This document shows, in pieces, positions 1 through 5,620 of a stretch of 5,620 bases of DNA; positions within the stretch are counted from its first letter, which is position 1; each line of letters opens with the position of its first letter. Source of the stretch: Bryobacteraceae bacterium (lineage in GTDB: Bacteria > Acidobacteriota > Terriglobia > Bryobacterales > Bryobacteraceae); contig JADGHK010000196.1 in the NCBI GenBank assembly GCA_019686145.1, positions 1-5,620 of the forward strand, given 5' to 3'. The translations under genes were made by a program, and so were the position numbers. A model generated the notes under the pieces. It was not told where the DNA came from and did no database searches. It saw nothing but the letters and a program-made list of their open reading frames with translations.

Positions 1-1
1 G

Positions 2-841
2 GACGATGTGAACGATGAGGACTTGAAGATTCTGGCCCTCAACAGTCTGCTCCAAACGGACCCGGAGCGTGTGGTCCCGGCCATCGAGAAACTGCTCAAG
101 GGCAGCGGCTCGCCGAGGGTGAAGGAACGGGCCTTGTTTGTGCTGGCGCAAAGCCCGTCCCCCAAAGCGCGGAACGTGCTCGCCGCGGTCGCGCAGGGCG
201 GAGCAAATCCCGATCTTCAGATCAAGGCCGTAGAGTACCTGGGGATCCACGGAGGCAAGAATCCGGAAAACAGAAAGACTTTATCTGATGTGTATTCCGG
301 CACAAACGACGTAAACGTCAAGCAGGCGGTTCTCCGCAGCTTCATGATTGCCCGTGATACGGAGCGTCTCATGGCGGCGGCGAAGTCTGAGTCTTCTGCG
401 GAGTTGCGCGAATACGCAATCAACATGCTCGGCTCTCTGAAGGCCCAGGAAGAACTCTGGCAGCTCTATCAGGCGGAGTCCTCGCCGGAGATTCGCGCAC
501 GGATTGTCCAAGGGCTGTTTATCAGCGGGGACACCAAGCGGGTGCTCGAAATCGCAAGGCAGGAGAAAGCTCCTGAAGTGCGGCGGGAAGCAGTCTACCT
601 GCTTGCGAACATGAAGAGCGTAGATGCCGATTCGCTCCTTTCGCTCTATTCAGCCGATGCCGAAACCAACGTGCGGCGCGCAATCATCCACGGCCTGGCG
701 TCAAGGAAGGCAGCGAAGCCCCTGATCGATATTGCCCGTAAAGAGACGAACGCAGAGCTGAAGCGGGAAGCGGTCCATGCCCTTTCCCGAACGAAATCCC
801 CCGAAGCGACGGAATTCCTGATGGAGCTGCTGAACAAATGA
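2..841 (+). CDS. HEAT-repeat protein, 5'-truncated by the window edge
   Basis: The reading frame is open to the first base of the window. The first possible start in view is GTG at 8, but it has no Shine-Dalgarno and sits inside what looks like a repeat helix, so the real start is most likely upstream. The visible part (about 279 codons) is almost entirely alpha-helical repeats of 29-33 residues, roughly nine units. Each has a helix with an A-V-x-x-L type core (near residues 42, 74, 107, 137, 166, 195, 225 and 255 counted from GTG 8), often preceded by P/A-E-(V/I/L)-(R/K). This is the HEAT/PBS-lyase-like pattern; such solenoids usually act as protein-binding scaffolds. No catalytic motif is visible. 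Localisation cannot be judged because the N-terminus is missing. The TGA stop overlaps the next gene's ATG by 4 bp. Similar repeats in the next protein suggest the two genes are paralogues. The family call is firm; function is unknown. Confidence 0.85.
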   Translation, partial: DDVNDEDLKILALNSLLQTDPERVVPAIEKLLKGSGSPRVKERALFVLAQSPSPKARNVLAAVAQGGANPDLQIKAVEYLGIHGGKNPENRKTLSDVYSGTNDVNVKQAVLRSFMIARDTERLMAAAKSESSAELREYAINMLGSLKAQEELWQLYQAESSPEIRARIVQGLFISGDTKRVLEIARQEKAPEVRREAVYLLANMKSVDADSLLSLYSADAETNVRRAIIHGLASRKAAKPLIDIARKETNAELKREAVHALSRTKSPEATEFLMELLNK

Positions 842-1890
842 AACGCTCCTGCCTCGCCCTGTTCCTCCTCATCGCGGCTTCGGCGCAAGCGCAACCGCGG
901 ATACAGAACGGCGTTTTGGAGACGCATCCCGTTCAGGGAAGCCTGGAGCAGACGTTCCGCAAGATCGCTCAAGCTGAATCCGGGCCGTCGTGGATCGGTT
1001 ACGCCGTGCCCTCAATCCGGCGTGAGAGCAGCACGTGCTGCGGCACGGATTCCTGCTGCGGCGCCTGCCGGCTGGAGGGAAGCTCCGCGAATCCCGAGGG
1101 CGCAAAGCAGGACGGCGTTGTCCGGCTGGAGAGTTCCAATCAGATGCTCGTGATGTTTCGAGTCGAAGGCGGGAGGATCAACCGGATCCGGACGTTCCCT
1201 GCGAACTGCCAGCTCGACGCCGGCAGACTGCGGATCCACTGGCTGGGCGATGTACCGCCAACTGACAGCATCAAGCTGCTCGCGGGCTTCACGTCGCCAG
1301 CGGACGCCGACAGCGGTTCGCTCAAGTTAGGTCAATCCGCTTTGACCGCCATCGCCCTCCACGAAGACGGCCGGGCTGACGAGTGGCTTCGCAAATTCGC
1401 TGAGTCTCAGGCTCCTTCTAAACTCCGTCAAAACGCAATCTTCTGGCTCGGATCAGCCCGTGGGAAGAAAGGCTTTGAAGCTCTCGCTCAACTCGTGAAG
1501 CGCGAGCAGGACCCAAGCATCCGGGAGCACATCGCCTTCGCCCTCTTCACCAGCAAGGAGCCGCAGAGCACGACGGCCCTCATCTCGATCGCCAGAACGG
1601 ACTCCAGCCCGCGAGTGCGCTCAAAAGCCCTGTTCTGGCTGGCGCAGAGAGCAGGACGGCAGGCCGCCGGAACAATTGCGGAAGCTGTCGAGAAGGACCC
1701 GGAGATGGAAGTGAAGCGGCAGGCGGTATTCGCTCTGTCGCGCTTGCCCAAAGACGAGGGAATTCCCCTGCTGATCCAGGTCGCCCGCACCGCGCCCAAT
1801 CCGGCCGTGCGGCGGCAGGCGATGTTCTGGCTCGGGCAGAGCAAGGATGACCGTGCGCTCCGGTTCTTTGAAGAGATCCTGACGCGGTAA
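838..1890 (+). CDS. Exported HEAT-repeat protein with N-terminal cysteine cluster
   Basis: This is a 350-residue protein. The ATG at 838 overlaps the preceding stop (ATGA) and has GGAG at 823-826, 11 nt upstream, so coupled translation is likely. Residues 1-18 form a Sec signal peptide: a K-R basic end, a hydrophobic core, then A-Q-A before Gln19, the likely signal peptidase I site. Residues 19-180 are an N-terminal region I cannot assign to a named domain. It contains W-I-G-Y (52-55) followed by a dense cysteine group (C67, C68, C73, C74, C77, with C124 further on), suitable for disulfides or metal binding outside the cytoplasm. Residues ~190-350 are five HEAT-type units spaced exactly 32 residues apart (F202, F234, F266, F298, F330), with core motifs alternating FWL/FAL. 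It probably acts as a periplasmic scaffold together with the upstream HEAT protein; the partner is unknown. The repeat family and export are well supported; the biological role is not. Confidence 0.88.
   Translation: MKRSCLALFLLIAASAQAQPRIQNGVLETHPVQGSLEQTFRKIAQAESGPSWIGYAVPSIRRESSTCCGTDSCCGACRLEGSSANPEGAKQDGVVRLESSNQMLVMFRVEGGRINRIRTFPANCQLDAGRLRIHWLGDVPPTDSIKLLAGFTSPADADSGSLKLGQSALTAIALHEDGRADEWLRKFAESQAPSKLRQNAIFWLGSARGKKGFEALAQLVKREQDPSIREHIAFALFTSKEPQSTTALISIARTDSSPRVRSKALFWLAQRAGRQAAGTIAEAVEKDPEMEVKRQAVFALSRLPKDEGIPLLIQVARTAPNPAVRRQAMFWLGQSKDDRALRFFEEILTR
1441..1890 (+). repeat. Array of five 96-nt coding (HEAT) repeats
   Basis: Within the second HEAT gene the Phe codon opening each core motif recurs at 1441, 1537, 1633, 1729 and 1825, an exact 96-nt (32-codon) period. 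Units 1, 3 and 5 share the 8-mer TTCTGGCT at 1441, 1633 and 1825; units 1 and 5 share 11 nt from those points. Units 2 and 4 read Phe-Ala-Leu instead of Phe-Trp-Leu. This is a protein repeat visible at DNA level, not a mobile or regulatory repeat. Confidence 0.8.
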
Positions 1891-1923
1891 GTTGCAGCGG
1901 TCCGGCCGGACACGCAAGCATGA

Positions 1924-1930
1924 AAGGAGG
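1924..1930 (+). promoter_or_regulatory. Shine-Dalgarno abutting the MOSC ATG
   Basis: A strong AAGGAGG lies directly against the ATG at 1931, with no spacer. It is the best ribosome-binding sequence in the gap after the second HEAT gene, but the spacing is shorter than usual, which leaves the start choice partly open. Confidence 0.5.
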
Positions 1931-2425
1931 ATGGCCGGTCGGGTTCTACAGTTGAACGTTTCTCGCGGCGGCGTGCCGAAACGTCCCATTCCGGAAGGTT
2001 TCGTCACGCCGCTCGGCATTGAGGGGGATGAAGTCGCCCATCCACAATTCCACGGCGGCCCTCAAAAGGCGCTCCTGTTGCTTGCCTCTGAGGTAGTGGA
2101 CAAGCTTGCCGCTGAGGGTTTTCCCGTCTACTACGGGGCTCTCGGTGAAAACGTCACGACTCGCGGCGTGGACCACAGGCAGTTCCGCGCCGGGCAGCGC
2201 TATCGAATCGGAGACGTCATCATCGAGCTCACGCGGCCGAGAATCCCCTGCTCCACCCTCAACGTCTATGGCCCAGGGATTCAGGAAGCGATTTATGATC
2301 GGGCGGTGAAAGAGGGAGACATCACATCCCCGCACTGGGGCATGAGCGGATTCTATGCCGCCGTGCTGCAGCCTGGAACAATCCGGAAGGGCGATCCGAT
2401 TCAACTGTTGGAGCAGGTGGCCTAA
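1931..2425 (+). CDS. MOSC-domain protein (YiiM-like sulfurase-fold)
   Basis: The product is 164 residues from ATG 1931. A TTG at 1892, one base after the previous stop, would add 13 mostly basic residues. I prefer 1931 because the N-terminus M-A-G-R-V-L-Q-L-N-V-S-R-G-G-V-P-K matches where stand-alone MOSC proteins usually begin. One MOSC domain fills the chain: L-G-I-E-G-D (28-33), H-G-G-P-x-K-A-L-L (41-49), L-G-E-N-V-T-T (71-77) and T-R-P-R-I-P-C (101-107), whose Cys107 is the family's conserved, presumed sulfur-carrying cysteine. MOSC domains occur at the C-terminus of Mo-cofactor sulfurases. Stand-alone members such as YiiM are linked to molybdenum-dependent reduction of N-hydroxylated compounds, but the substrate here is unknown. 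No signal peptide is seen, so it is probably cytoplasmic. The gap to the HEAT gene is at most 40 nt without a terminator, so read-through is likely, although no functional link is evident. Confidence 0.88.
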   Translation: MAGRVLQLNVSRGGVPKRPIPEGFVTPLGIEGDEVAHPQFHGGPQKALLLLASEVVDKLAAEGFPVYYGALGENVTTRGVDHRQFRAGQRYRIGDVIIELTRPRIPCSTLNVYGPGIQEAIYDRAVKEGDITSPHWGMSGFYAAVLQPGTIRKGDPIQLLEQVA

Positions 2426-2435
2426 ACCCGCAAGA

Positions 2436-2441
2436 TATAAT
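2436..2441 (+). promoter_or_regulatory. Candidate -10 box of a glnE promoter
   Basis: A perfect TATAAT lies in the 48-nt gap before glnE, in otherwise GC-rich sequence. It would place transcription start near 2447-2449, giving a leader of about 25 nt that contains the Shine-Dalgarno. No good -35 box is seen at normal spacing; the nearest TTG-type element (TTGGAG, 2408-2413) is 22 nt away and inside the MOSC gene. Either the -35 is weak or an activator assists. Confidence 0.5.
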
Positions 2442-2442
2442 G

Positions 2443-2456
2443 GGTCTGGTAAGACC
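2443..2456 (+). other. Small hairpin at the start of the glnE leader
   Basis: GGTCT (2443-2447) pairs perfectly with AGACC (2452-2456) around a 4-nt loop, just downstream of the TATAAT and just upstream of the Shine-Dalgarno. There is no T-run, so it is not an intrinsic terminator. It could be a small operator or a 5'-end stem, or chance: a 5-bp stem is weak evidence. Confidence 0.25.
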
Positions 2457-2463
2457 GGGAGGG
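2457..2463 (+). promoter_or_regulatory. Shine-Dalgarno deciding the glnE TTG start
   Basis: GGGAGGG lies about 10 nt before TTG 2474. An in-frame TAA at 2450-2452 closes the frame upstream, and no ATG or GTG lies between it and 2474. The TTG with this ribosome-binding site is therefore the only sensible start. Confidence 0.7.
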
Positions 2464-2473
2464 CTGGCAACGT

Positions 2474-5368
2474 TTGCTGGAGCAGATTGCATTCCAGGAC
2501 CGCACAGCGGCGGTATTCAGATTGTCACGCCTGAACGAGCGTCTGGAAGAAGGGCTCCCGGCACGACTGGAAGTGCTGCTCGCCTCCTGCGCCGATCCCG
2601 ATTCCGCTTTATATTTCCTGGAATGCCTTCAGGCGCGTCAGCCTGAAGCGTTCCGCCGGCTCACCTCCAACCCCACCGCCCTTCAGCATCTCCTTACAGT
2701 CTTCTCGTACAGCCGCTTTCTGTCCGAAGAGCTCCTGGAGCATCCGGAGTGGGTGGATGAGCTGGTCGAGCGCGGCGTGATGCACCGCGTCCTTTCGGTG
2801 GAGGAGTATATCGGGCAGCTCGAAGAGTGGCTCGGTCACGCGCCCGGAACCCCTTCCCCGCTCTCTCTGGCCCTGTTCCGCCGAAAACAAATTTTGCGGA
2901 TTCTCCTCCGCGACGTCTTAGGGTTCGCGTCGCTTTCCGAAGTCACCGGCGAGCTGTCGAATCTGGCGGACGCCATCCTGGACGTTGCATATCACGGCAT
3001 CCGGCAGGATCTGGAACAACGCTACGGGAAACCGCAATGCATCGATGCGTCGGGACGCAAGGTGGAGTGCGGCTTTACCGTGCTCGCGCTCGGCAAGCTG
3101 GGCGGAGACGAGCTGAATTACAGCTCCGATATCGACCTGATGTTCATCTACGGAGGAAACGGCGAGACGGACGGCCCCACCTCGATCAGCAACAAAGAGT
3201 TCTTCAAGAAGGTTGCGAACACCTACACGGAACTTCTCTCCACCTACACGGCCGAAGGAATGTGCTACCGCGTCGACTTGCGGCTGCGCCCGGATGGCCG
3301 GCACGGCGAAGTATGCGTCTCGCTGGACGGCGCCAAGAGCTACTACCAGAGCCGCGCCCGGGATTGGGAGCTTCAGATGCTGATCAAAGCCCGCTGCGCC
3401 GCGGGAGAACCGGGTCCCGGCCGCGAGCTACTGGAATTTGTCGATCCCCTGATTTACTCCACCACGCTCGACTTCGGGGCAGTGGAAGCGGTTTCCGAAG
3501 CGCGCGAGCGCATTCATGAAAAGCTGGCGGCCCGGCGCGGGAACACGGGCTTTGATGTAAAGCTCGCGCGGGGCGGGATCCGCGACATCGAGTTTCTGGT
3601 CCAGTGCCTGCAACGTCTGCACGGTGGCCGCGTGCCGTGGGTCCGTCACGGAGGCACCCTCCTCGCGCTCGCACGTCTGAACGACAAGGAGCTGCTTTCG
3701 GATTCCGAATACTCCAGGCTTGCCTCCGCGTACACCTTCCTGCGGAACATCGAACACCGCCTTCAGTTCGACGAGGACCGGCAGACCCACATGCTTCCCG
3801 CCACCGCAAAGGGGCTCGATCTGCTGGCCCGGCGCATGCCGGCCGGATCTCTCGGCGGAGACCCAACGGGCGACCTGCTCCGGCGGCGTCTGAACACGCA
3901 CCTGGAGGAGGTTCAAGACATCTACCAGCGTGTCATCCACGCTCAGAACCCCACATACTACAGGACCGCTGCGGACCGGACGCACGAGGCAGCAGCGATC
4001 GCTGTGGCGTCGATAACGGAACCTGTGGCAAGCAATCTTGTGAGGTATCTCGATCAGAAGGCTCCGCGATTGGCGGCGCAACTGGCGCGCCGCAAACTGC
4101 GGGGGGCGGTGCAGCTCGAGCATTTCCTCGAACGGGTTGATGACCAGCCGGAGCTGCTGGCTTGGCTCGATGCGGATCCCGTGCTTACGGGTTACGTGCT
4201 CACCGTCTTTGACCTCAGTCCGTATCTGGCCGACGAAATGATCCGGACGCCGCAGCTCATCGAGGAAATCCGGAGCCTGCGCGACCGCCACGATGTCGAC
4301 GTCCGATATCATGAGCTCGCCGGCGTGCTGGATGAGCCCGGGGATCTGCGCCGCTTCTTCCGCCGCGAGATGTTTCGCCTTCAGGTGGAAAGCATCTGTT
4401 TGCCGGTTCCCGTCTTCACCACTCTTCAGCGGACCTCGACTCTGGCGGACGCCGTGATCGCCGCCGCCTACCGGATGGCGCTGAACTCCGTGATCGCTTC
4501 GAATCCGCCGTCGGATCCGCTGTATGAGCCTCGCGATCAGATGATGGTGATCGCACTCGGGCGCCTGGGGCTCAAAGAGTTCGACCTTGCATCCGACGCC
4601 GACCTCGTGTTTGTTCTCCCTGATGCGGATACCCAAGAGGAGCTGTTTTGGACGCGGGTTGCGGAGCGGATGATCAATATCATCACGGCGTACACCAAGG
4701 ACGGCGTGATGTTTGCCGTCGACACCCGCTTGCGGCCGAACGGACGCGAAGGCCCGCTGGTGCAGTCCGAGACGGCATTCAAGAATTACTTCGCCAGCCA
4801 CGCCGAAGCGTGGGAGGGCATTACCTACATGAAATCCCGCGCCATCGCCGGGGATATCGAGAAAGGGACCGCGTTCCTCGGGGAGTTGCAGAAAGTCGAC
4901 TGGCGCCGTTACGGACAGAGCGGGCGCTCGCGCCGTCTCCTGCACCAGATGCGTATGCGGCTCGAGCGCGAACAGGGACCGTCCAACCCCTTGAAAGCCG
5001 GCTACGGCGGCTACTACGACATCGACTTCGCCCTGATGTATCTGCGCTTGAAAGGCGCCGGGATCTTCTTCAAAGTCCTGAATACGCCGGAGCGCATCGA
5101 TGTCATCGAGCAGATGGGGCATCTGGAGCGCGCCGACGCCGAGTTCCTGCGCGATGCGGCAACGTTGTATCGCGCGATCGACCATGGATTGCGCGTGTTT
5201 TCGGGACAGGCGCAAGGCTCGCTGCCGACCGCCGAAGGCCACCTCGAAATACTCACCAAGCTCGTCGCGCTGTGGACGCCCGACCACCTTCACGACCAGG
5301 ATCTTCCCACCGAACTCAGTCAGGTACAGCGCCGAACCAGAGAGTTTTTCGATCGGTTGTTTCAATAA
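2474..5368 (+). CDS. glnE: Bifunctional glutamine synthetase adenylyltransferase / adenylyl-removing enzyme
   Basis: GlnE attaches AMP from ATP to the regulatory tyrosine of glutamine synthetase to lower its activity, and phosphorolytically removes it again. In known systems PII and glutamine set the balance. It is cytoplasmic. The 964-residue length fits the family (about 950). The N-terminal removase head has G-K-L-G-G-x-E-L-N-Y-S-S-D-I-D-L (207-222, metal-binding D219 and D221), Y-R-V-D-L-R-L-R-P-D-G (265-275) and G-G-I-R-D-I-E-F (367-374), followed by R-N-I-E-H-R-L-Q (424-431). A helical linker (~450-530) leads to the C-terminal transferase head: A-L-G-R-L-G-L-K-E-F (694-703), S-D-A-D-L (707-711, D708 and D710), V-D-T-R-L-R-P-N-G (749-757) and G-G-Y-Y-D-I-D-F (845-852). 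The acidic residues of both active sites are present, so both activities are probably intact. The transferase head departs from the usual G-K-L-G-G and D-I-E-F forms. It starts with TTG, preceded by a likely own promoter in a 48-nt gap. Confidence 0.97.
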   Translation: MLEQIAFQDRTAAVFRLSRLNERLEEGLPARLEVLLASCADPDSALYFLECLQARQPEAFRRLTSNPTALQHLLTVFSYSRFLSEELLEHPEWVDELVERGVMHRVLSVEEYIGQLEEWLGHAPGTPSPLSLALFRRKQILRILLRDVLGFASLSEVTGELSNLADAILDVAYHGIRQDLEQRYGKPQCIDASGRKVECGFTVLALGKLGGDELNYSSDIDLMFIYGGNGETDGPTSISNKEFFKKVANTYTELLSTYTAEGMCYRVDLRLRPDGRHGEVCVSLDGAKSYYQSRARDWELQMLIKARCAAGEPGPGRELLEFVDPLIYSTTLDFGAVEAVSEARERIHEKLAARRGNTGFDVKLARGGIRDIEFLVQCLQRLHGGRVPWVRHGGTLLALARLNDKELLSDSEYSRLASAYTFLRNIEHRLQFDEDRQTHMLPATAKGLDLLARRMPAGSLGGDPTGDLLRRRLNTHLEEVQDIYQRVIHAQNPTYYRTAADRTHEAAAIAVASITEPVASNLVRYLDQKAPRLAAQLARRKLRGAVQLEHFLERVDDQPELLAWLDADPVLTGYVLTVFDLSPYLADEMIRTPQLIEEIRSLRDRHDVDVRYHELAGVLDEPGDLRRFFRREMFRLQVESICLPVPVFTTLQRTSTLADAVIAAAYRMALNSVIASNPPSDPLYEPRDQMMVIALGRLGLKEFDLASDADLVFVLPDADTQEELFWTRVAERMINIITAYTKDGVMFAVDTRLRPNGREGPLVQSETAFKNYFASHAEAWEGITYMKSRAIAGDIEKGTAFLGELQKVDWRRYGQSGRSRRLLHQMRMRLEREQGPSNPLKAGYGGYYDIDFALMYLRLKGAGIFFKVLNTPERIDVIEQMGHLERADAEFLRDAATLYRAIDHGLRVFSGQAQGSLPTAEGHLEILTKLVALWTPDHLHDQDLPTELSQVQRRTREFFDRLFQ

Positions 5369-5415
5369 GGCGGGCTGAGCGTCATACTAGGTGAAGTGCC
5401 GTGGACCCGCCTTAT
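5365..5415 (+). repeat. 10-bp inverted repeat around the glnE stop / next start
   Basis: The arms at 5365-5374 (ATAAGGCGGG) and 5406-5415 (CCCGCCTTAT) are perfectly complementary, with a 31-nt loop. The left arm includes the glnE stop codon and the right arm lies in the signal-peptide codons of the next gene. The loop holds that gene's Shine-Dalgarno and GTG. No T-run follows, so this is not a classic terminator. It may be an mRNA structure, a binding site, or coincidence. Confidence 0.45.
5389..5394 (+). promoter_or_regulatory. Shine-Dalgarno for the downstream exported protein
   Basis: AGGTGA matches the 3' half of the full anti-Shine-Dalgarno complement and ends one base before GTG 5396. 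The spacing is tight, but this is the only candidate between the glnE stop and the signal-peptide codons. Confidence 0.4.
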
Positions 5416-5620
5416 CACGACCCTGCTCTTGATACTTCCCAGCGCTTGCGCAGCCACAGACACAGTCATCGACGATGCTCTCAGCCGCCTTTATAACTTT
5501 GACTTCTCCGGCGCCCACCGCATCCTGGACAGGCATCTTGCCACGAACCCGAGCGATTCCCTCGCCTTCAGCATGCGCGCCGCCGCGTATCTTTTCTACG
5601 AGCTGGACCGGCTTCAGATT
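5396..5620 (+). CDS. Exported, probably TPR-like protein, 3'-truncated by the window edge
   Basis: The frame from GTG 5396 stays open for 75 codons to the last base. No ATG lies between the glnE stop and the hydrophobic segment, so GTG is the best start. Residues 1-20 look like a Sec signal peptide: Arg5, a Leu/Ile-rich core (6-14), then P-S-A-C-A-A-T-D with cleavage likely after A-C-A (17-19). Cys18 is not in a proper lipobox, since Pro15 stands where Leu is expected, so a lipoprotein is less likely. The mature part is helical, with L-Y-N-F-D-F-S-G-A-H-R-I-L (residues ~31-43), then N-P-S-D-S and an Ala-rich helix ending in F-Y-E-L-D-R-L. This resembles a first tetratricopeptide unit. It follows glnE by 27 nt in the same direction. 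The function cannot be told from this fragment; export is fairly sure and TPR membership moderately so. Confidence 0.72.
   Translation, partial: MPWTRLITTLLLILPSACAATDTVIDDALSRLYNFDFSGAHRILDRHLATNPSDSLAFSMRAAAYLFYELDRLQI

Noticed and set aside
1488..2470. Several minus-strand open frames across the HEAT and MOSC genes.
   Set aside because: They mirror codon bias of real plus-strand genes and their translations show no family motifs.
3220..3251. An 11-bp direct repeat (CACCTACACGG) 21 bp apart in glnE.
   Set aside because: It encodes Thr-Tyr-Thr twice within the removase domain and keeps the frame; it is best explained by protein sequence and chance, not by a mobile or regulatory repeat.
2827..3519. 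A 230-codon plus-strand frame inside glnE.
   Set aside because: It is an out-of-frame shadow: Arg-rich, with no domain, and overlapping the removase active-site coding sequence.
3428..5365. A 645-codon open frame on the minus strand, antisense to glnE.
   Set aside because: It lies wholly inside a convincing glnE, its product (many His/Arg/Val stretches) resembles no protein I recognise, and it has no supporting start context. Long antisense frames are common opposite GC-rich genes with strong third-position bias.
4648..5394. A 248-codon plus-strand frame overlapping the end of glnE and running past its stop.
   Set aside because: It is an Arg/Ala/Pro-rich translation typical of an off-frame reading of GC-rich coding DNA, and it is incompatible with the conserved GlnE motifs in the same stretch.
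5365..5415. The inverted repeat as an intrinsic terminator for glnE.
   Set aside because: The loop is 31 nt, no T-run follows, and the right arm is inside the next coding region.
5438..5455. A possible lipobox (L-P-S-A-C) in the last protein.
   Set aside because: Proline stands where Leu/Val/Ile is expected three residues before the cysteine, and a good signal peptidase I site (A-C-A) fits better.

Overview
The window is GC-rich, densely packed, single-strand (+) bacterial DNA. It holds four complete or nearly complete genes and the start of a fifth. A pair of HEAT-repeat genes, non-ATG starts, a TPR-like secreted protein and a full-length glnE together suggest a soil-type Acidobacteriota (Solibacter/Bryobacter-like). 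This placement is inferred from gene style and was not measured.

Layout: (1) Positions 2-841 hold the 3' part of a HEAT-repeat protein; its true start lies upstream of the window. (2) Positions 838-1890 encode a second HEAT-repeat protein. It has a signal peptide, a cysteine cluster and five 32-residue repeats, and its ATG overlaps the previous stop (ATGA), so the two are very probably translationally coupled. (3) At 1931-2425 (or from TTG 1892) lies a small MOSC-domain protein, close enough to be co-transcribed with the HEAT pair. (4) Positions 2426-2473 form the first real intergenic gap, with a perfect TATAAT and a good Shine-Dalgarno. (5) Positions 2474-5368 encode GlnE, the two-headed glutamine synthetase adenylyltransferase / adenylyl-removing enzyme (964 aa), which is the anchor gene of the window. 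(6) From 5396 to the window end runs the start of an exported, probably TPR-like protein, cut off at 75 codons.

Functionally, glnE is nitrogen-assimilation housekeeping: it tunes glutamine synthetase in response to PII. The HEAT pair probably makes scaffold proteins, at least one of them exported, with unknown partners. The MOSC protein belongs to a sulfur-carrier / molybdenum-cofactor-related fold family. Nothing suggests that all the genes form one pathway, and glnE appears to have its own promoter.

I found no tRNA, rRNA, CRISPR array, insertion sequence, phage gene or recognisable defence system, and I do not see a convincing undescribed system. The most interesting details are the alternating FWL/FAL 64-residue dyad in the second HEAT protein, its CC-x4-CC-x2-C cluster, a 10-bp inverted repeat that puts the last gene's start in its loop, and sequence drift confined to the C-terminal (adenylyl transferase) head of GlnE.
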